A program made the translations under genes and the position numbers. Under the pieces are notes generated by a model that searched no databases, was not told the origin of the DNA, and was given only the letters and a program-made list of their open reading frames with translations. 64,000 bases of DNA from Promicromonospora umidemergens. Its GTDB lineage: Bacteria > Actinomycetota > Actinomycetes > Actinomycetales > Cellulomonadaceae. Within the stretch, counting starts at the first letter, position 1, and every line of letters begins with the position of its first letter. Below are positions 24,613 to 33,369 of the stretch, piece after piece. Where the stretch lies: contig NZ_JAMTCT010000008.1 in assembly GCF_024171995.1 (NCBI RefSeq), positions 1-64,000 on the forward strand, given 5' to 3'.

Positions 24613-24706
24613 CGGTCGCGTGCCTGACGGTCGCGTGCCTGACGGTCGCGTGCCTGACGATCGGGTGCCTGACGATCGCGTGCCTGACGATCGCGTGCCT
24701 GACGAG
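24605..24706. repeat. 15-bp tandem repeat, seven units, each with a GTG codon
   Basis: The units read GTGCCTGACGGTCGC (three), GTGCCTGACGATCGG/C (three) and a final partial GTGCCTGACGAG. They lie across the junction of the F420-reductase-like and GNAT genes and are in frame with the latter, so unit gain or loss changes the number of possible start codons but not the frame. Confidence 0.9.
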
Positions 24707-25351
24707 CCAGGGGAGCCGCCGCTGCCCCGGCTCGTGCGTGCCTGGGTGGCGGGCTGGGCGCTGTCCCGGGGGACCGCCCCGCCGGTCGAGCAGGCGGAGG
24801 GCTTCCGGATCGAGGTCGGGCGGCCGGACCAGGTCGCCCGGTACGTGCTGCTCGACTCCAGCGAGGCGGCGGTCCGTACGGTGGCCGGTGCGGTCACCGT
24901 GCCCCACACGTGGCTCAGGGCGTTCGTCGCTCCGGAGGTCGTCGCCACGTGGCTCCCGCCCGGCTGGACGGCGGGGCCTCCGACGTTCCTCATGGCGACC
25001 GGCCTGCGTCCGTCGAGCGCCCGCGCCCCCGACGGCTACGCGGTGACCGCAGAGACCAGGGCAGGCGTCACCTTCGTCCGCGTGCTCGCCGCCGACGGCG
25101 GGCTCGCCGCCCGCGGCCAGGTCGCGGTGGCCGGCGAGAGCGCCGTCGTCGACCAGGTCGAGACCGAGCCGGCTCACCAGCGCCGCGGCCTGGGCAGCCT
25201 CGTGATGCGCACGCTGGCGAACGCCGCCGTCGAGCAGGGCGCCACGACGGGCGTGCTCGGCGCGAGCTCCGACGGGCGCGCCCTGTACGAGGCGCTGGGC
25301 TGGCGGCTGCACGCCCCGCTCGCCGGGTTCGTCTACCGGGCGACGGCCTGA
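24605..25351 (+). CDS. GNAT-family N-acetyltransferase with repeat N-terminus
   Basis: The C-terminal third holds the acetyl-CoA-binding GNAT core: [20 protein letters not shown] then [20 protein letters not shown] and LYEALGW. Substrate unknown. From GTG 24605 the protein starts with seven copies of Val-Pro-Asp-(Gly/Asp)-Arg, from a 15-bp repeat (24605-24706), each copy beginning with GTG. True translation could start at any of them; the last GTG (VPDEPGEPP) is equally possible. The gene overlaps the preceding one by eight bases and ends at a shared bidirectional terminator. Confidence 0.75.
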   Translation: MPDGRVPDGRVPDGRVPDDRVPDDRVPDDRVPDEPGEPPLPRLVRAWVAGWALSRGTAPPVEQAEGFRIEVGRPDQVARYVLLDSSEAAVRTVAGAVTVPHTWLRAFVAPEVVATWLPPGWTAGPPTFLMATGLRPSSARAPDGYAVTAETRAGVTFVRVLAADGGLAARGQVAVAGESAVVDQVETEPAHQRRGLGSLVMRTLANAAVEQGATTGVLGASSDGRALYEALGWRLHAPLAGFVYRATA

Positions 25352-25356
25352 GCCGC

Positions 25357-25400
25357 CCCGGCCGTCCCGCACCGCCGCCAGGCCGAGCGGGACGGCCGGG
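25357..25400. terminator. Bidirectional hairpin terminator
   Basis: A perfect 14-bp stem, CCCGGCCGTCCCGC (25357-25370) with GCGGGACGGCCGGG (25387-25400), sits between the convergent GNAT and protease genes and can serve both. Confidence 0.8.
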
Positions 25401-25412
25401 CCGTCCGGGGCG

Positions 25413-26585
25413 TCAGCTCGCGCACTGCCCGGTCGTCACCGCGGCCTCCAGGTCGGTGGCCTGAGCGGCGACCGGCATCAGCTCTGCGGTCGTCATCGCG
25501 TAGCCGATGTCGCGGTCGGAGTCGTCGCGCGCGAAGATCACGCCGGCCACCTCGCCCTGGGTCGTCAGGAGCGGGCCGCCCGAGTTGCCGGGGCGGACCA
25601 CGGCCGCCAGGGAGTAGACCTCACGGTTCGCGCCGCCTGCGCCGTACGAGTCCGGGACGCGCGTGGTGCTGACGCTGAGCACCCCGGCGCTGCCCGAGGT
25701 GAACGGGCCGCCGTAGGGGTAGCCCTGGACGACGCCGCTGTCGCCGACCGACAGCGTCGGCGCTATGCCCAGCGGGTCCGCGTCGAGGTCGTCGACCGCG
25801 ATCACGGCGAGGTCGTCGACGGGGTCGTAGTAGACCACTCGCCCCTCCCGGACCGTGCCGCCGGGAAGCTCGATGACCGGCCGGTCCACACCGGCCACGA
25901 CGTGCGCGTTGGTCACCAGACGGTCGGGGGCGACGACGAACCCCGACCCGGTCGAGCTCTTGCCGCACGCGTACGCGATGCCCGAGATCCGGGCCACGGA
26001 CTGCGCCGACGCCTCCAGCTCGGCGTTCTCCAGGTCGACGGCAGGCACCACCGGCGTGTCTCGCGGCACCATCAGGATGTTCAGCCGCGGCAGGCCGTCG
26101 TCGAGCACGATCGAGCGCATCTCGGCGAGCGGGCGGCCCACGGCGGGCGGCGTCAGGTCGTCGATGGTGCGCAGGACGGCGGACGAGGAGACCGCCGAGG
26201 CGACACCGGGCGCGCCCGTCGCGCTGATCGCGTTACCGACGAACGAGAGCGCAAGGGCGACGACGCCCACGTTCGCGACCCCGCCGAGCAGACGTTCGAG
26301 CGGGCGGAGCGAGGTGCGGTCCACGCCCTGTCGCAGGTTCCGGCCCAGCCCCGCACCGATGGAGGCGCAGAACAGGGGCAGAAGGATGGCCACGGCGATG
26401 GACACCGGGCCGCGCCACTCGGAGGTGGGCAGCAGGTCGTTGACGGCCGGGACCGCCCAGAAGGCCGCGACACCGCCGACGACGAGGCCGATCAGGCCGC
26501 CGAGCGTAGCCAGCAGGCCCCGGCTGAGGCCGGCCATGAGGGCGAGGAACAGCACCACGAGAAGCACCAGGTCGAAAAGCTGCAC
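25413..26585 (-). CDS. MarP-like membrane serine protease (CvpA + trypsin-like domains)
   Basis: This 390-residue protein has four N-terminal hydrophobic helices of the CvpA/colicin V production type (residues ~1-130) and a periplasmic chymotrypsin-fold domain. The catalytic triad reads TNAHVV (His), DLAVI (Asp) and RPGNSGGPLL (Ser). A Cys in AYACGKSSTG and one in the final TGQCAS could form the regulatory disulfide known in mycobacterial MarP. MarP protects against acid and oxidative stress by processing cell-wall enzymes; the same role here is inferred from domain order and cysteine placement. Confidence 0.87.
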   Translation of the reverse strand: MQLFDLVLLVVLFLALMAGLSRGLLATLGGLIGLVVGGVAAFWAVPAVNDLLPTSEWRGPVSIAVAILLPLFCASIGAGLGRNLRQGVDRTSLRPLERLLGGVANVGVVALALSFVGNAISATGAPGVASAVSSSAVLRTIDDLTPPAVGRPLAEMRSIVLDDGLPRLNILMVPRDTPVVPAVDLENAELEASAQSVARISGIAYACGKSSTGSGFVVAPDRLVTNAHVVAGVDRPVIELPGGTVREGRVVYYDPVDDLAVIAVDDLDADPLGIAPTLSVGDSGVVQGYPYGGPFTSGSAGVLSVSTTRVPDSYGAGGANREVYSLAAVVRPGNSGGPLLTTQGEVAGVIFARDDSDRDIGYAMTTAELMPVAAQATDLEAAVTTGQCAS

Positions 26586-26740
26586 GGGGCTCCTTCGGGG
26601 GCGGTCGACGGCGGGCGGCGGTCAGGCGGTCAGGCAGGACGAGACGAGACGACCGTATGCGCTGAACCTGTGTGCGGCGGCCCGCGACCCGGCTCCATCA
26701 CGCGATCCCCCGATTTGCGGCGAGAAGTTCACCGCCGTTT

Positions 26741-27565
26741 TCACCTTTCTTTCGGGGAGGGCGCGCGCGTCTCCAGCTCGCCCAGCGCGGCGGGCAGGTC
26801 CGCCAGGGCGGCGACGGCCTGCTCGTGGCACCCGACCACGACGGCGTCGTACGCCTCTGAGCCGCCCGCGTGCGCGTGGACGTGCTCGGCGAGGAGCAGG
26901 GCATCGCGGTGGTCGCCGAGCAGCGACTGGATCCGGTGTCCGGCGGAACCGAGGTCCTTGGTCCTGCGGCCGAGCAGCCCGACAGGCTCGCGCGTGATCG
27001 CCTCGCAGGTGTGCCGCAGCCGGCGTGCCGCCTTGCGCAGCTCGTGGGCGCTCGCGAGATCGGTGAGCTCGCCCACGGAACCGAGGGTGCGTTCGGCCTG
27101 CCGGCGGACGGCGCGACGGGCTGCCTTCTTCGCCGGCTGCGACGCTCGTTCGCCGAGGCGGGGCTCGGCCGCCCACTCGGTCAGCAGCCGGTCGAGGTCC
27201 CGACCCCTGTTCGACCGGGTCCAGCGGACGACGTCGGCGTGCGCTTGCTCGTGGGCCGTCAGCAGCGGGTCGAGCAGGGCGGAGCGAGCCTGCTCGTCGA
27301 GGCCGGCCGTGTCGGCCGCCGCGTCAGCCGCCGTGTCAGCCGCCGCGGCCACCTGCTGCGCGCGGACCTCCAGGTCGCGGGCCCGCCCCAGCACGTCGCC
27401 CCACTCCTTGAGCAGGGACCGCAGCTCGGCGGTCGCATCCTTGTCGAGGTACCTCCGGAACGCGGCGAGCACGTTGCGCAGGCGACGGACCGAGGTGCGC
27501 AGCCCGTGCACGGCGTCCGGCTCGTCGGCGAGCGCCGCCGGGACGCGGTCGTGGATCCGGCGCAC
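26741..27565 (-). CDS. CHAD-domain protein
   Basis: This 274-residue all-helical protein has the conserved-histidine pattern: DAVHGLRTSVRRLRNVLAAF near the start and HELRKAARRLRHTCEA later, both rich in Arg/Lys. CHAD domains bind inorganic polyphosphate. GTG 27565 is the only usual start codon in frame, yet the matching helix seems to begin some 15 residues upstream (AGELLTLAVEDL) before an in-frame TAG. The true start may use an unusual codon, or the 5' end may be slightly damaged. Confidence 0.8.
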   Translation of the reverse strand: MRRIHDRVPAALADEPDAVHGLRTSVRRLRNVLAAFRRYLDKDATAELRSLLKEWGDVLGRARDLEVRAQQVAAAADTAADAAADTAGLDEQARSALLDPLLTAHEQAHADVVRWTRSNRGRDLDRLLTEWAAEPRLGERASQPAKKAARRAVRRQAERTLGSVGELTDLASAHELRKAARRLRHTCEAITREPVGLLGRRTKDLGSAGHRIQSLLGDHRDALLLAEHVHAHAGGSEAYDAVVVGCHEQAVAALADLPAALGELETRAPSPKER

Positions 27566-27671
27566 GAGGTCCTCGACCGCGAGGGTCAGCAGCTCGCCAG
27601 CGGTCTCGGGACGTGTGGTGGTATCAGCGGCGATGCGGCCAGGCTATCGCGCGGGCCGACGAGCTCACGGG

Positions 27672-28460
27672 TCAGGGGAGCTGCGCGCGCACGACCTCGA
27701 CGCCAAGGGCCTCGATCCGCTCGGCGTCGGGCTCGTCGAGCGCGAGGTCGCAGATCACGGTGTCGAGCTCGTCCAGGGACAGCACGCGGTACTTGGCGAA
27801 GCGGCCGAACTTGCCGCTGTCCGCGAGCAGCACGGTCGTCGTCGCCGACGCCATCGCGGCGCGCTTCGCCTCGATCTTCGCCTCGACCGGCGTCGTGACG
27901 CCGTGGCGCGCGTCCCAGGAGCTCGATGACAGGAACGCGATGTCGAGCGACAGCTCGGCGAGGGTCAGGGCCGCGAGGCGGCCGATGGTCGACTGGTTGT
28001 CCGGGTCGACGCGCCCGCCCACGCTGATGAGGTCGACGCTCGGGTGGTCGAGGAACGCGAGCACCGTGCTCAGGTCGTTCGAGACGACCGTGAGCCCCGT
28101 CCGGTCCTCAAGGTACGGGCGCATCGCCTGCACGGTGGTCCCCGCGTCGAGGTAGATGGTCATCGAGTCGGTGACCAGCTCGGCGGCCGCCCGGGCGATG
28201 GCCTTCTTCTCCGGCAGGCCGGTCACGGCCTTCTCGGCCCGCCGGGGCTCGTTCAGCAGCCGGGTCACGAGGGTGGCGCCGCCCTGCGTCGCCCGGACGC
28301 GGCCCTGCTCGGCGAGCAGGGCGACGTCGCGTCGCGCGGTCATCTGGCTGATGCCGAGCAGCTCGGTGATCTGCCGGTAGCTGAGCACCTGCTCCGTGCG
28401 CAGGTGCTGCAGGATCTGCTGCCTGCGCTGCTCCGGGATCAGGGCTGTCGTCTTCGCCAT
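27672..28460 (-). CDS. DeoR-family regulator of the tetronate locus
   Basis: This 262-residue protein has an N-terminal HTH (RRQQILQHLRTEQVLSYRQI then LLGISQMTARRDVALLAEQG) and a DeoR sugar-phosphate sensor domain (IYLDAGTTVQAM, VVSNDLSTVLAFL, LADSGKFGRFAKYRV). AGGAGG lies five bases before ATG 28460. It is the third gene after otnK and otnC, so it probably represses this locus and responds to a phosphorylated intermediate (inference). Confidence 0.87.
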   Translation of the reverse strand: MAKTTALIPEQRRQQILQHLRTEQVLSYRQITELLGISQMTARRDVALLAEQGRVRATQGGATLVTRLLNEPRRAEKAVTGLPEKKAIARAAAELVTDSMTIYLDAGTTVQAMRPYLEDRTGLTVVSNDLSTVLAFLDHPSVDLISVGGRVDPDNQSTIGRLAALTLAELSLDIAFLSSSSWDARHGVTTPVEAKIEAKRAAMASATTTVLLADSGKFGRFAKYRVLSLDELDTVICDLALDEPDAERIEALGVEVVRAQLP

Positions 28461-28476
28461 CGTTGCCTCCTGCGCG

Positions 28477-29184
28477 TCAGTTTAGGGGCGCCGGAGTCCA
28501 GGGGCTGCGCCAGCGTCCGGCCAGGTCCTGGATCTGTTCGGGCGCCAGCTCCCGGCGCGACGAGCCTGCCGTGAGCAGCGCGATCCGGCACGCCTCCTCC
28601 AGCTCGGTGGCGCGGTCGACGGCCTCGTCGAGGGACGAGCCGACGACGACGGCGCCGTGGTTGGCGAGCAGCGCGGCACGCAGGGGCCAGGGTGCGGCGA
28701 AGAGGTCGTCGCCCAGCGCGGGATCGCCCGGATGACGGTAGGGGAGCAGCGGCGTCTGCCCGACCCGCATCACGAAGTACGGCGTCAGGGGAGGGATCGC
28801 GTTGTGCGCGGCCCACGGGGCGAGGCACGCGAGCGCGACGGCGTGCGGTGAGTGCACGTGCACGACGGCGCGGTGGCCGGCGTCGCGCCGGTAGAAGGCC
28901 ACGTGCAGCGGCGTCTCCTTCGAGGCGCGGGCGCCCCCCAGGTGCGTCCCGTCGAGCCCGACGTGCGCGAGGTCGGCCGCGGAGAGCTGCCCGAGGGACG
29001 AGCCGGTACCGCTGATCAGGATCCGGTCGCCGGCCAGCACGCTGACGTTCCCGCTGCTGCCCGGGCTGAGGCCGGCGGCGACGAGCTGCCGTCCGGCCTC
29101 GGCGAGAGCCTTCGTCGCCTCCTCAGCGGCGGCGTCCGTGGTGTCGTCCGTGGCGTCGTTCGGAGCGTGGTCCTGCGCGTTCAC
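28477..29184 (-). CDS. otnC: 3-oxo-tetronate 4-phosphate decarboxylase (class II aldolase family)
   Basis: This 235-residue protein of the AraD/FucA aldolase fold has SPGSSGNVSVLAGDRILISG, the zinc ligands HVHSPHAVALA and ALLANHGAVVVGS, and an acidic residue in the helix SKETPLHVAFYRR. With the DUF1537 kinase next door, the best assignment is OtnC, which decarboxylates 3-oxo-tetronate 4-phosphate to dihydroxyacetone phosphate. Related OiaC enzymes act on 3-oxo-isoapionate 4-phosphate, so the substrate is not settled. GTG 29184 overlaps the otnK stop (GTGA). Confidence 0.8.
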   Translation of the reverse strand: MNAQDHAPNDATDDTTDAAAEEATKALAEAGRQLVAAGLSPGSSGNVSVLAGDRILISGTGSSLGQLSAADLAHVGLDGTHLGGARASKETPLHVAFYRRDAGHRAVVHVHSPHAVALACLAPWAAHNAIPPLTPYFVMRVGQTPLLPYRHPGDPALGDDLFAAPWPLRAALLANHGAVVVGSSLDEAVDRATELEEACRIALLTAGSSRRELAPEQIQDLAGRWRSPWTPAPLN

Positions 29185-30410
29185 CGCAGCACCTCCCAGG
29201 CCTGCGTGAACAGGTCGGTGCCGCCGAAGTTCCCGCTCTTGAGCGCGAGCGCCACCGTGCGGCCCTCGGCGCTGCCTGTCGCCCAGCAGACGCCGGGCGC
29301 GAGCTCGGGCCCGATGTGCAGCGCGTCGACGCCCAGCGCACGCACCACCGATCCGCTGCTCTCGCCACCAGCGACGATCAGCGCCGTCACGGTTCCGCGG
29401 GCCACCAGCCGGCCGGCGACACCGGCGAGCACCCGTTCGACGACGGGCGCGACCTCGACGTCGTCAACGGAGGACCGCACGTCGGCGCGCTCTCGGGCCG
29501 CGCACACCACGGGACGGGAGGCGACGGGCTGCTGCTCGACCCACGCGGCCAGCTGCGCGATGGTGCCCTGCTCGTCGGCGACCGCCGCGGCGAGGTCGAT
29601 CAGCCGCACGGGCTGGGTCCGTGCGGCGTGCGCGACCTGTTCGAGCGTCGTCGCAGACACGCTGCCGCACAGCACGACTCCGCGGTCGGTACCGGGCGGC
29701 GACCACAGGGCGTCGGGCAGCCGTGGTCCGGCGATGCCGAGTGCGAGGCCCGAACCCCCGGACACGAGGACGTCGTCGGTGGTGGCCTCGCCGATCACCG
29801 CAAGGTCGTCGTCGGCGACCGTGTCGAGCACCGTGTAGCGGGCGGCGGACGCGTCGAGCGCGGCCCGGACGGCGTCGGCCCCCTCGCGCACGGTGGGCAG
29901 GGCGACCTCGCCGACGTCGTGCGGGGTCTGCGGGCGTAACAGGTCCGCGACGCGCGAGCGTGTCATCGGTGTGAGCGGGTGCTGCCGCATCGAGGAGTTC
30001 TCGAGCAGGTCGGCGCCCACGAACAGCTGGCCGTTGTACACCGTGCGCCCGTTGGCGGGCAGCGCGGGCACGACGACGGCGCGCGCCGCGCCCACGGCGT
30101 CGGCCACGGCGTCGAGGACCGGGCCGATGTTGCCGTCGTCCGTCGAGTCGAAGGTCGAGCAGTACTTGACGTAGAAGCGCGTGGCGCCCCAGGCGCGCAG
30201 GCGGTCCACCGCGTCGAGCGAGGCGCGCACCGCCTCGGCGCGCGGCGCCGTGCGGGTCTTGAGCGCGACGACCACCGCGTCGACCTCGCGGAGCTGGTCT
30301 GGGGTGAGCGTGCCGTTCTCGACGACCACACAGACGCGATGACCGGACCTGCGCAGCATCGTGGCGAGGTCGGTGGCGCCGGTGAAGTCGTCGGCGATGG
30401 ATCCGAGCAT
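29181..30410 (-). CDS. otnK: 3-oxo-tetronate kinase (DUF1537 four-carbon acid sugar kinase)
   Basis: This 409-residue kinase begins MLGSIADDFTGATDLATML, has KYCSTFDSTDDGNIGPVLDA, PALPANGRTVYNGQLFVG and the C-terminal nucleotide-binding loop IVAGGESSGSVVRALG. It phosphorylates a four-carbon (or branched) 3-oxo sugar acid for the OtnC decarboxylase. It is the first gene of otnK-otnC-deoR, divergent from the dehydrogenase gene that probably makes its substrate. OtnK versus OiaK cannot be decided from motifs alone. Confidence 0.85.
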   Translation of the reverse strand: MLGSIADDFTGATDLATMLRRSGHRVCVVVENGTLTPDQLREVDAVVVALKTRTAPRAEAVRASLDAVDRLRAWGATRFYVKYCSTFDSTDDGNIGPVLDAVADAVGAARAVVVPALPANGRTVYNGQLFVGADLLENSSMRQHPLTPMTRSRVADLLRPQTPHDVGEVALPTVREGADAVRAALDASAARYTVLDTVADDDLAVIGEATTDDVLVSGGSGLALGIAGPRLPDALWSPPGTDRGVVLCGSVSATTLEQVAHAARTQPVRLIDLAAAVADEQGTIAQLAAWVEQQPVASRPVVCAARERADVRSSVDDVEVAPVVERVLAGVAGRLVARGTVTALIVAGGESSGSVVRALGVDALHIGPELAPGVCWATGSAEGRTVALALKSGNFGGTDLFTQAWEVLR

Positions 30411-30530
30411 GTTCGGATCCTCTCACACCCTGTGACGATTTGATGCGAAGTTGGACGATAGTAGAAGCTGTGGCACAGTGGCCGCCAGCCCGCTCGATCG
30501 CCGAGCTGGTGCACGACGATCGGAACAACG
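30411..30530. promoter_or_regulatory. Divergent promoter region of the tetronate locus
   Basis: This 120-bp gap between otnK and the dehydrogenase gene contains the palindrome CTGTGGCACAG (30469-30479) and a leftward -10-like TACTAT (plus-strand ATAGTA, about 30460-30465). The palindrome is a candidate DeoR site. No firm -35 could be assigned, and the rightward gene has only a weak ribosome site. Confidence 0.4.
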
Positions 30531-31922
30531 GTGATCCTTCATCACGTCACACGGACGCGCGCCCCGCTCCGCGTCGCCCTGACGGGCGCCAACGGCGGCT
30601 ACGGGCGCACTTTCCTCGCATCGCTCGGGCTGACCCCCGAGATCCGCCCGGTGGTCCTGGTGGACCCCGACGTCGCGGGCGTACGCCGCATGCTCGACGA
30701 GCTGGGTGTACCGGCGGAGCGGGTCGCAGAGGCCACGGACGCCGCGGCAACGGCACGCCTGGTCGAAGAGGGCCGCATCGCCCTCGTCACCTCGGCGGAC
30801 GCCCTCGACTGGGCGAGCGTCGACGTGCTCGTCGAGGCCTGTGGCAGGGTGTCGGCGGGCTTCGCGTACGCCTCGGCCGCCCTCGACAACCACACGCACG
30901 TCGTCATGGTGAGCAAAGAGGTCGACACCGTCGTCGGCGTCGAGCTCGGGGCGCGTGCCGCCGCGAACGGCCTCAGCTACCTCCCGGGCGACGGCGACCA
31001 GCCGGCCAACCTGCTGCGCCTGGTCGACTGGGTCAGTGCCGTCGGGCTCGACATCGTCGCCATCGGCAAGTCCGGCGAGTACGACCTCGAGCTCGACCCC
31101 GCCACCGGCCGCGTGACCCAGGCCGGCGTGACCGTGGACGCGCCGGAGCTCACCGGCCTCCTGGAGCTCGGCGACGACGTCGCCGGCACGCTCGCCCGCC
31201 GCGCCGAGGCCGTGCGCGGTCTCAAGCGGGCAGCGGCGGCCGACTCCTGCGAGATGGCGGTCGTCGCCACGCGGACGGGAGCGACCGCCGACGTCGAGGC
31301 GATGCACTACCCGGTGGCCCGCATCGCGGAGCTCGCCGACATCTACGCCGCACGCGAGCACGGCGGCATCCTTGGGCACGACGGCGTCGTCGACGTCTTC
31401 TCGGCGCTGCGCCTGCCGGGCGAGGCGAGCTTCGCCGGCGGCGTGTTCGCCGTCGTGCGCACCGGTGATCCGGTCACCTGGGAGCTGCTGCGCGGCAAGG
31501 GCCACGTCATCAGCCGCGACGGACGCTACGCCTGCATCTACTGGCCATACCACTACATGGGCGTCGAGACGCCGCTCACCGTGCACGCCGCCGCCGACCG
31601 CGTGCCGGCGCTGCCGCCGCGCTGGACCACCCTGCTCGCCGCCCGCGCGGCGGAGGACCTCGGCGTCGGGACGGAGCTCCTTGTCCAGGGCCACCACCAT
31701 GAGATCGACGGCGTGGCCCCCGTGCTGCTCGACCCCGCGGTCCTTGACGGGGCGGAGACGGCGGCCCCGTACTACCTGCTCGACGGCGCACGCCTCGTAC
31801 GCCCCGTCGCTCAGGGCGACCTGATCGGCCTGGACGACGTCGAAGGCGTCGACGCGCCGGCGCTCGCCGCCTACCTGACGGGCATCACCCGCACCACCAC
31901 GAACGACGGAGACGATCGATGA
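30531..31922 (+). CDS. COG4091-like NAD(P)-dependent oxidoreductase (homoserine dehydrogenase-like with SAF-like C-terminus)
   Basis: This 463-residue protein has an N-terminal Rossmann motif (RVALTGANGGYGRTFLASL), homoserine-dehydrogenase-like blocks (EACGRVSAGFAYAS, VVMVSKEVDTVVG, YLPGDGDQPANLLRLVDWVS) and a C-terminal beta-rich segment (YYLLDGARLVRPVAQGDLIG) resembling a SAF domain. Such proteins accompany sugar-acid pathways. Its position opposite otnK makes it the best candidate for the NAD(P)-linked step giving the 3-oxo acid. Start GTG 30531 is weakly supported. Its stop overlaps a 19-codon ORF (31919-31978). Confidence 0.7.
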   Translation: MILHHVTRTRAPLRVALTGANGGYGRTFLASLGLTPEIRPVVLVDPDVAGVRRMLDELGVPAERVAEATDAAATARLVEEGRIALVTSADALDWASVDVLVEACGRVSAGFAYASAALDNHTHVVMVSKEVDTVVGVELGARAAANGLSYLPGDGDQPANLLRLVDWVSAVGLDIVAIGKSGEYDLELDPATGRVTQAGVTVDAPELTGLLELGDDVAGTLARRAEAVRGLKRAAAADSCEMAVVATRTGATADVEAMHYPVARIAELADIYAAREHGGILGHDGVVDVFSALRLPGEASFAGGVFAVVRTGDPVTWELLRGKGHVISRDGRYACIYWPYHYMGVETPLTVHAAADRVPALPPRWTTLLAARAAEDLGVGTELLVQGHHHEIDGVAPVLLDPAVLDGAETAAPYYLLDGARLVRPVAQGDLIGLDDVEGVDAPALAAYLTGITRTTTNDGDDR

Positions 31923-31978
31923 CGATTCTCGACCCGAGCACGCACGCCGTGCGGAACCCAGAGGAGCGGGTGGCATGA
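31919..31978 (+). CDS. 19-residue ORF bridging dehydrogenase and permease
   Basis: ATG 31919 overlaps the dehydrogenase stop as ATGA, and the TGA at 31976-31978 overlaps the permease ATG as ATGA, giving MTILDPSTHAVRNPEERVA. A GAGGAG inside the ORF is the Shine-Dalgarno of the permease. Unbroken ATGA links on both sides suggest ribosomes pass through it, so it may be a coupling peptide, or a relic of a larger gene. No homolog is recognised. Confidence 0.5.
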   Translation: MTILDPSTHAVRNPEERVA

Positions 31979-33360
31979 CCGCCGAGATCATTGCCCTGAT
32001 CGGGCTCGCGGCGGTCTTCGGGATCTCCGCGCTGCGCCACATCCACATGGGCGCGCTCGCCCTGGTCGCCGCGTTCATCGTCGGCATCGGCGTCGTGGGC
32101 GAGAGCCTCGACGACGTGCTCGGTGGCTTCCCCGTCGACGCGTTGATCATCCTGCTCGGCATCACCTACCTGTTCGGCATCGCCCGCGAGACCGGCACCA
32201 TCAGCTGGCTGGTGGACCGCTCGATCGGCCTGATCGGCGACCGCGTGGCGCTGCTGCCGTGGGGCCTCTGGCTCGTCGCGACCGGCGTCGCCTGCCTCGG
32301 CACCTCGCACGCTGCCTTCGCTGTCGTGCCGATCGCCATGAGCCTCGCGGCCACCCACCGGATCAGCTCCACGATGATGGCCATCGCCATGAGCTCCGCG
32401 ATCGTCGGTGGTGCGCTGGCGCCCACCAGCATCGTCGGCATCACCGTGCAGACCGTTGCCTCCTCCGCGGACATCCGCTACGACGCCGGCCTGATGTTCG
32501 GACTCTCGGTGGGGGTCAACGCGCTCGTCGTGCTCGTCGCCTTCTTCATGTTCGGTGGTCGCGAGCTCATCCAGCGCTCGCGGCAGGCGTCCGGCTCGTC
32601 GTCCGGCTCGTCGTCCGGCGGCGGACCGGGCGGGGCGTCGTCCGGCGGCAGCTCCGGAAGTGGCGTCGGTGGCGGCAGCGGCAGCGCGTCCGGCGGCGTC
32701 GCGACCTTGACGCGCACCGAGACCACTGTCGAGACCACGAGGATCACGGCGATGCAGGTGCTCGTGCTGGCCTCGATCGTGGTGCTGATCGGCGGGTTCT
32801 TCCTGCTGACGCAGCTCGAGGTGGACGTCAACCTCGGTGTGGTCGCGCTGACCATCGCGGTGATCCTCGCGCTCGTCGACCCGGGCGTCGGACGCCGCGC
32901 GATCAACAAGGTCGACTGGAGCACGATCCTGCTGCTCGGCGGCATCATCACTTACGTGGAGGTACTGACCCGGCTCGGCGCCATCGACCAGCTCGGCGAG
33001 GCCGCCCGGTCGGTGAGCGACCCGCTCGTCGCCGCGTTCGTGATCTGCGTGGTGGCCGGCCTGGTCTCGGCGTTCGCCTCGACGATCGGCATCATCGGGG
33101 CGCTCATCCCGCTGGCGGTCCCGCTGCTCGTGCCGGGTGGCGGACTGGAGATGACCGGCTTCATCTACGCGCTGGCGATCTCGGCGTCGCTCGTCGACTG
33201 CGCACCGTTCGGGACCACTGGTGCGACCATCGTCGCCTCGACGGTGGAGGTGGATCGCACACGCGTGAACCGGAACCTCACGGTCTGGGGACTGTCGATG
33301 GTGATCATCACCCCGGTCGTGACGCTGCTGACCATGGTGGTGCCGTTCCTCTGGTTCTGA
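31975..33360 (+). CDS. Ion-transporter superfamily permease (MatC/DASS-like), putative sugar-acid or dicarboxylate carrier
   Basis: This 461-residue protein has about 11-12 hydrophobic segments in two inverted halves, each with a helical-hairpin motif (GTSHAAFAVVPIAMSLAATH and ASTIGIIGALIPLAVPLLVP), typical of SLC13/MatC transporters. A cytoplasmic linker between the halves (residues ~200-245) is almost pure Ser/Gly. GGAG precedes ATG 31975. Placed after the tetronate dehydrogenase gene, it probably imports the sugar acid. The stop lies just before the convergent SDR gene. Confidence 0.82.
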   Translation: MTAEIIALIGLAAVFGISALRHIHMGALALVAAFIVGIGVVGESLDDVLGGFPVDALIILLGITYLFGIARETGTISWLVDRSIGLIGDRVALLPWGLWLVATGVACLGTSHAAFAVVPIAMSLAATHRISSTMMAIAMSSAIVGGALAPTSIVGITVQTVASSADIRYDAGLMFGLSVGVNALVVLVAFFMFGGRELIQRSRQASGSSSGSSSGGGPGGASSGGSSGSGVGGGSGSASGGVATLTRTETTVETTRITAMQVLVLASIVVLIGGFFLLTQLEVDVNLGVVALTIAVILALVDPGVGRRAINKVDWSTILLLGGIITYVEVLTRLGAIDQLGEAARSVSDPLVAAFVICVVAGLVSAFASTIGIIGALIPLAVPLLVPGGGLEMTGFIYALAISASLVDCAPFGTTGATIVASTVEVDRTRVNRNLTVWGLSMVIITPVVTLLTMVVPFLWF

Positions 33361-33369
33361 CCCGCCGGG

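Noticed and set aside
23637-25046. Plus-strand frame spanning the luciferase-like, F420-reductase-like and GNAT genes
   Set aside because: It crosses three genes out of frame and has no coherent domain; the three coupled genes are clearly real.
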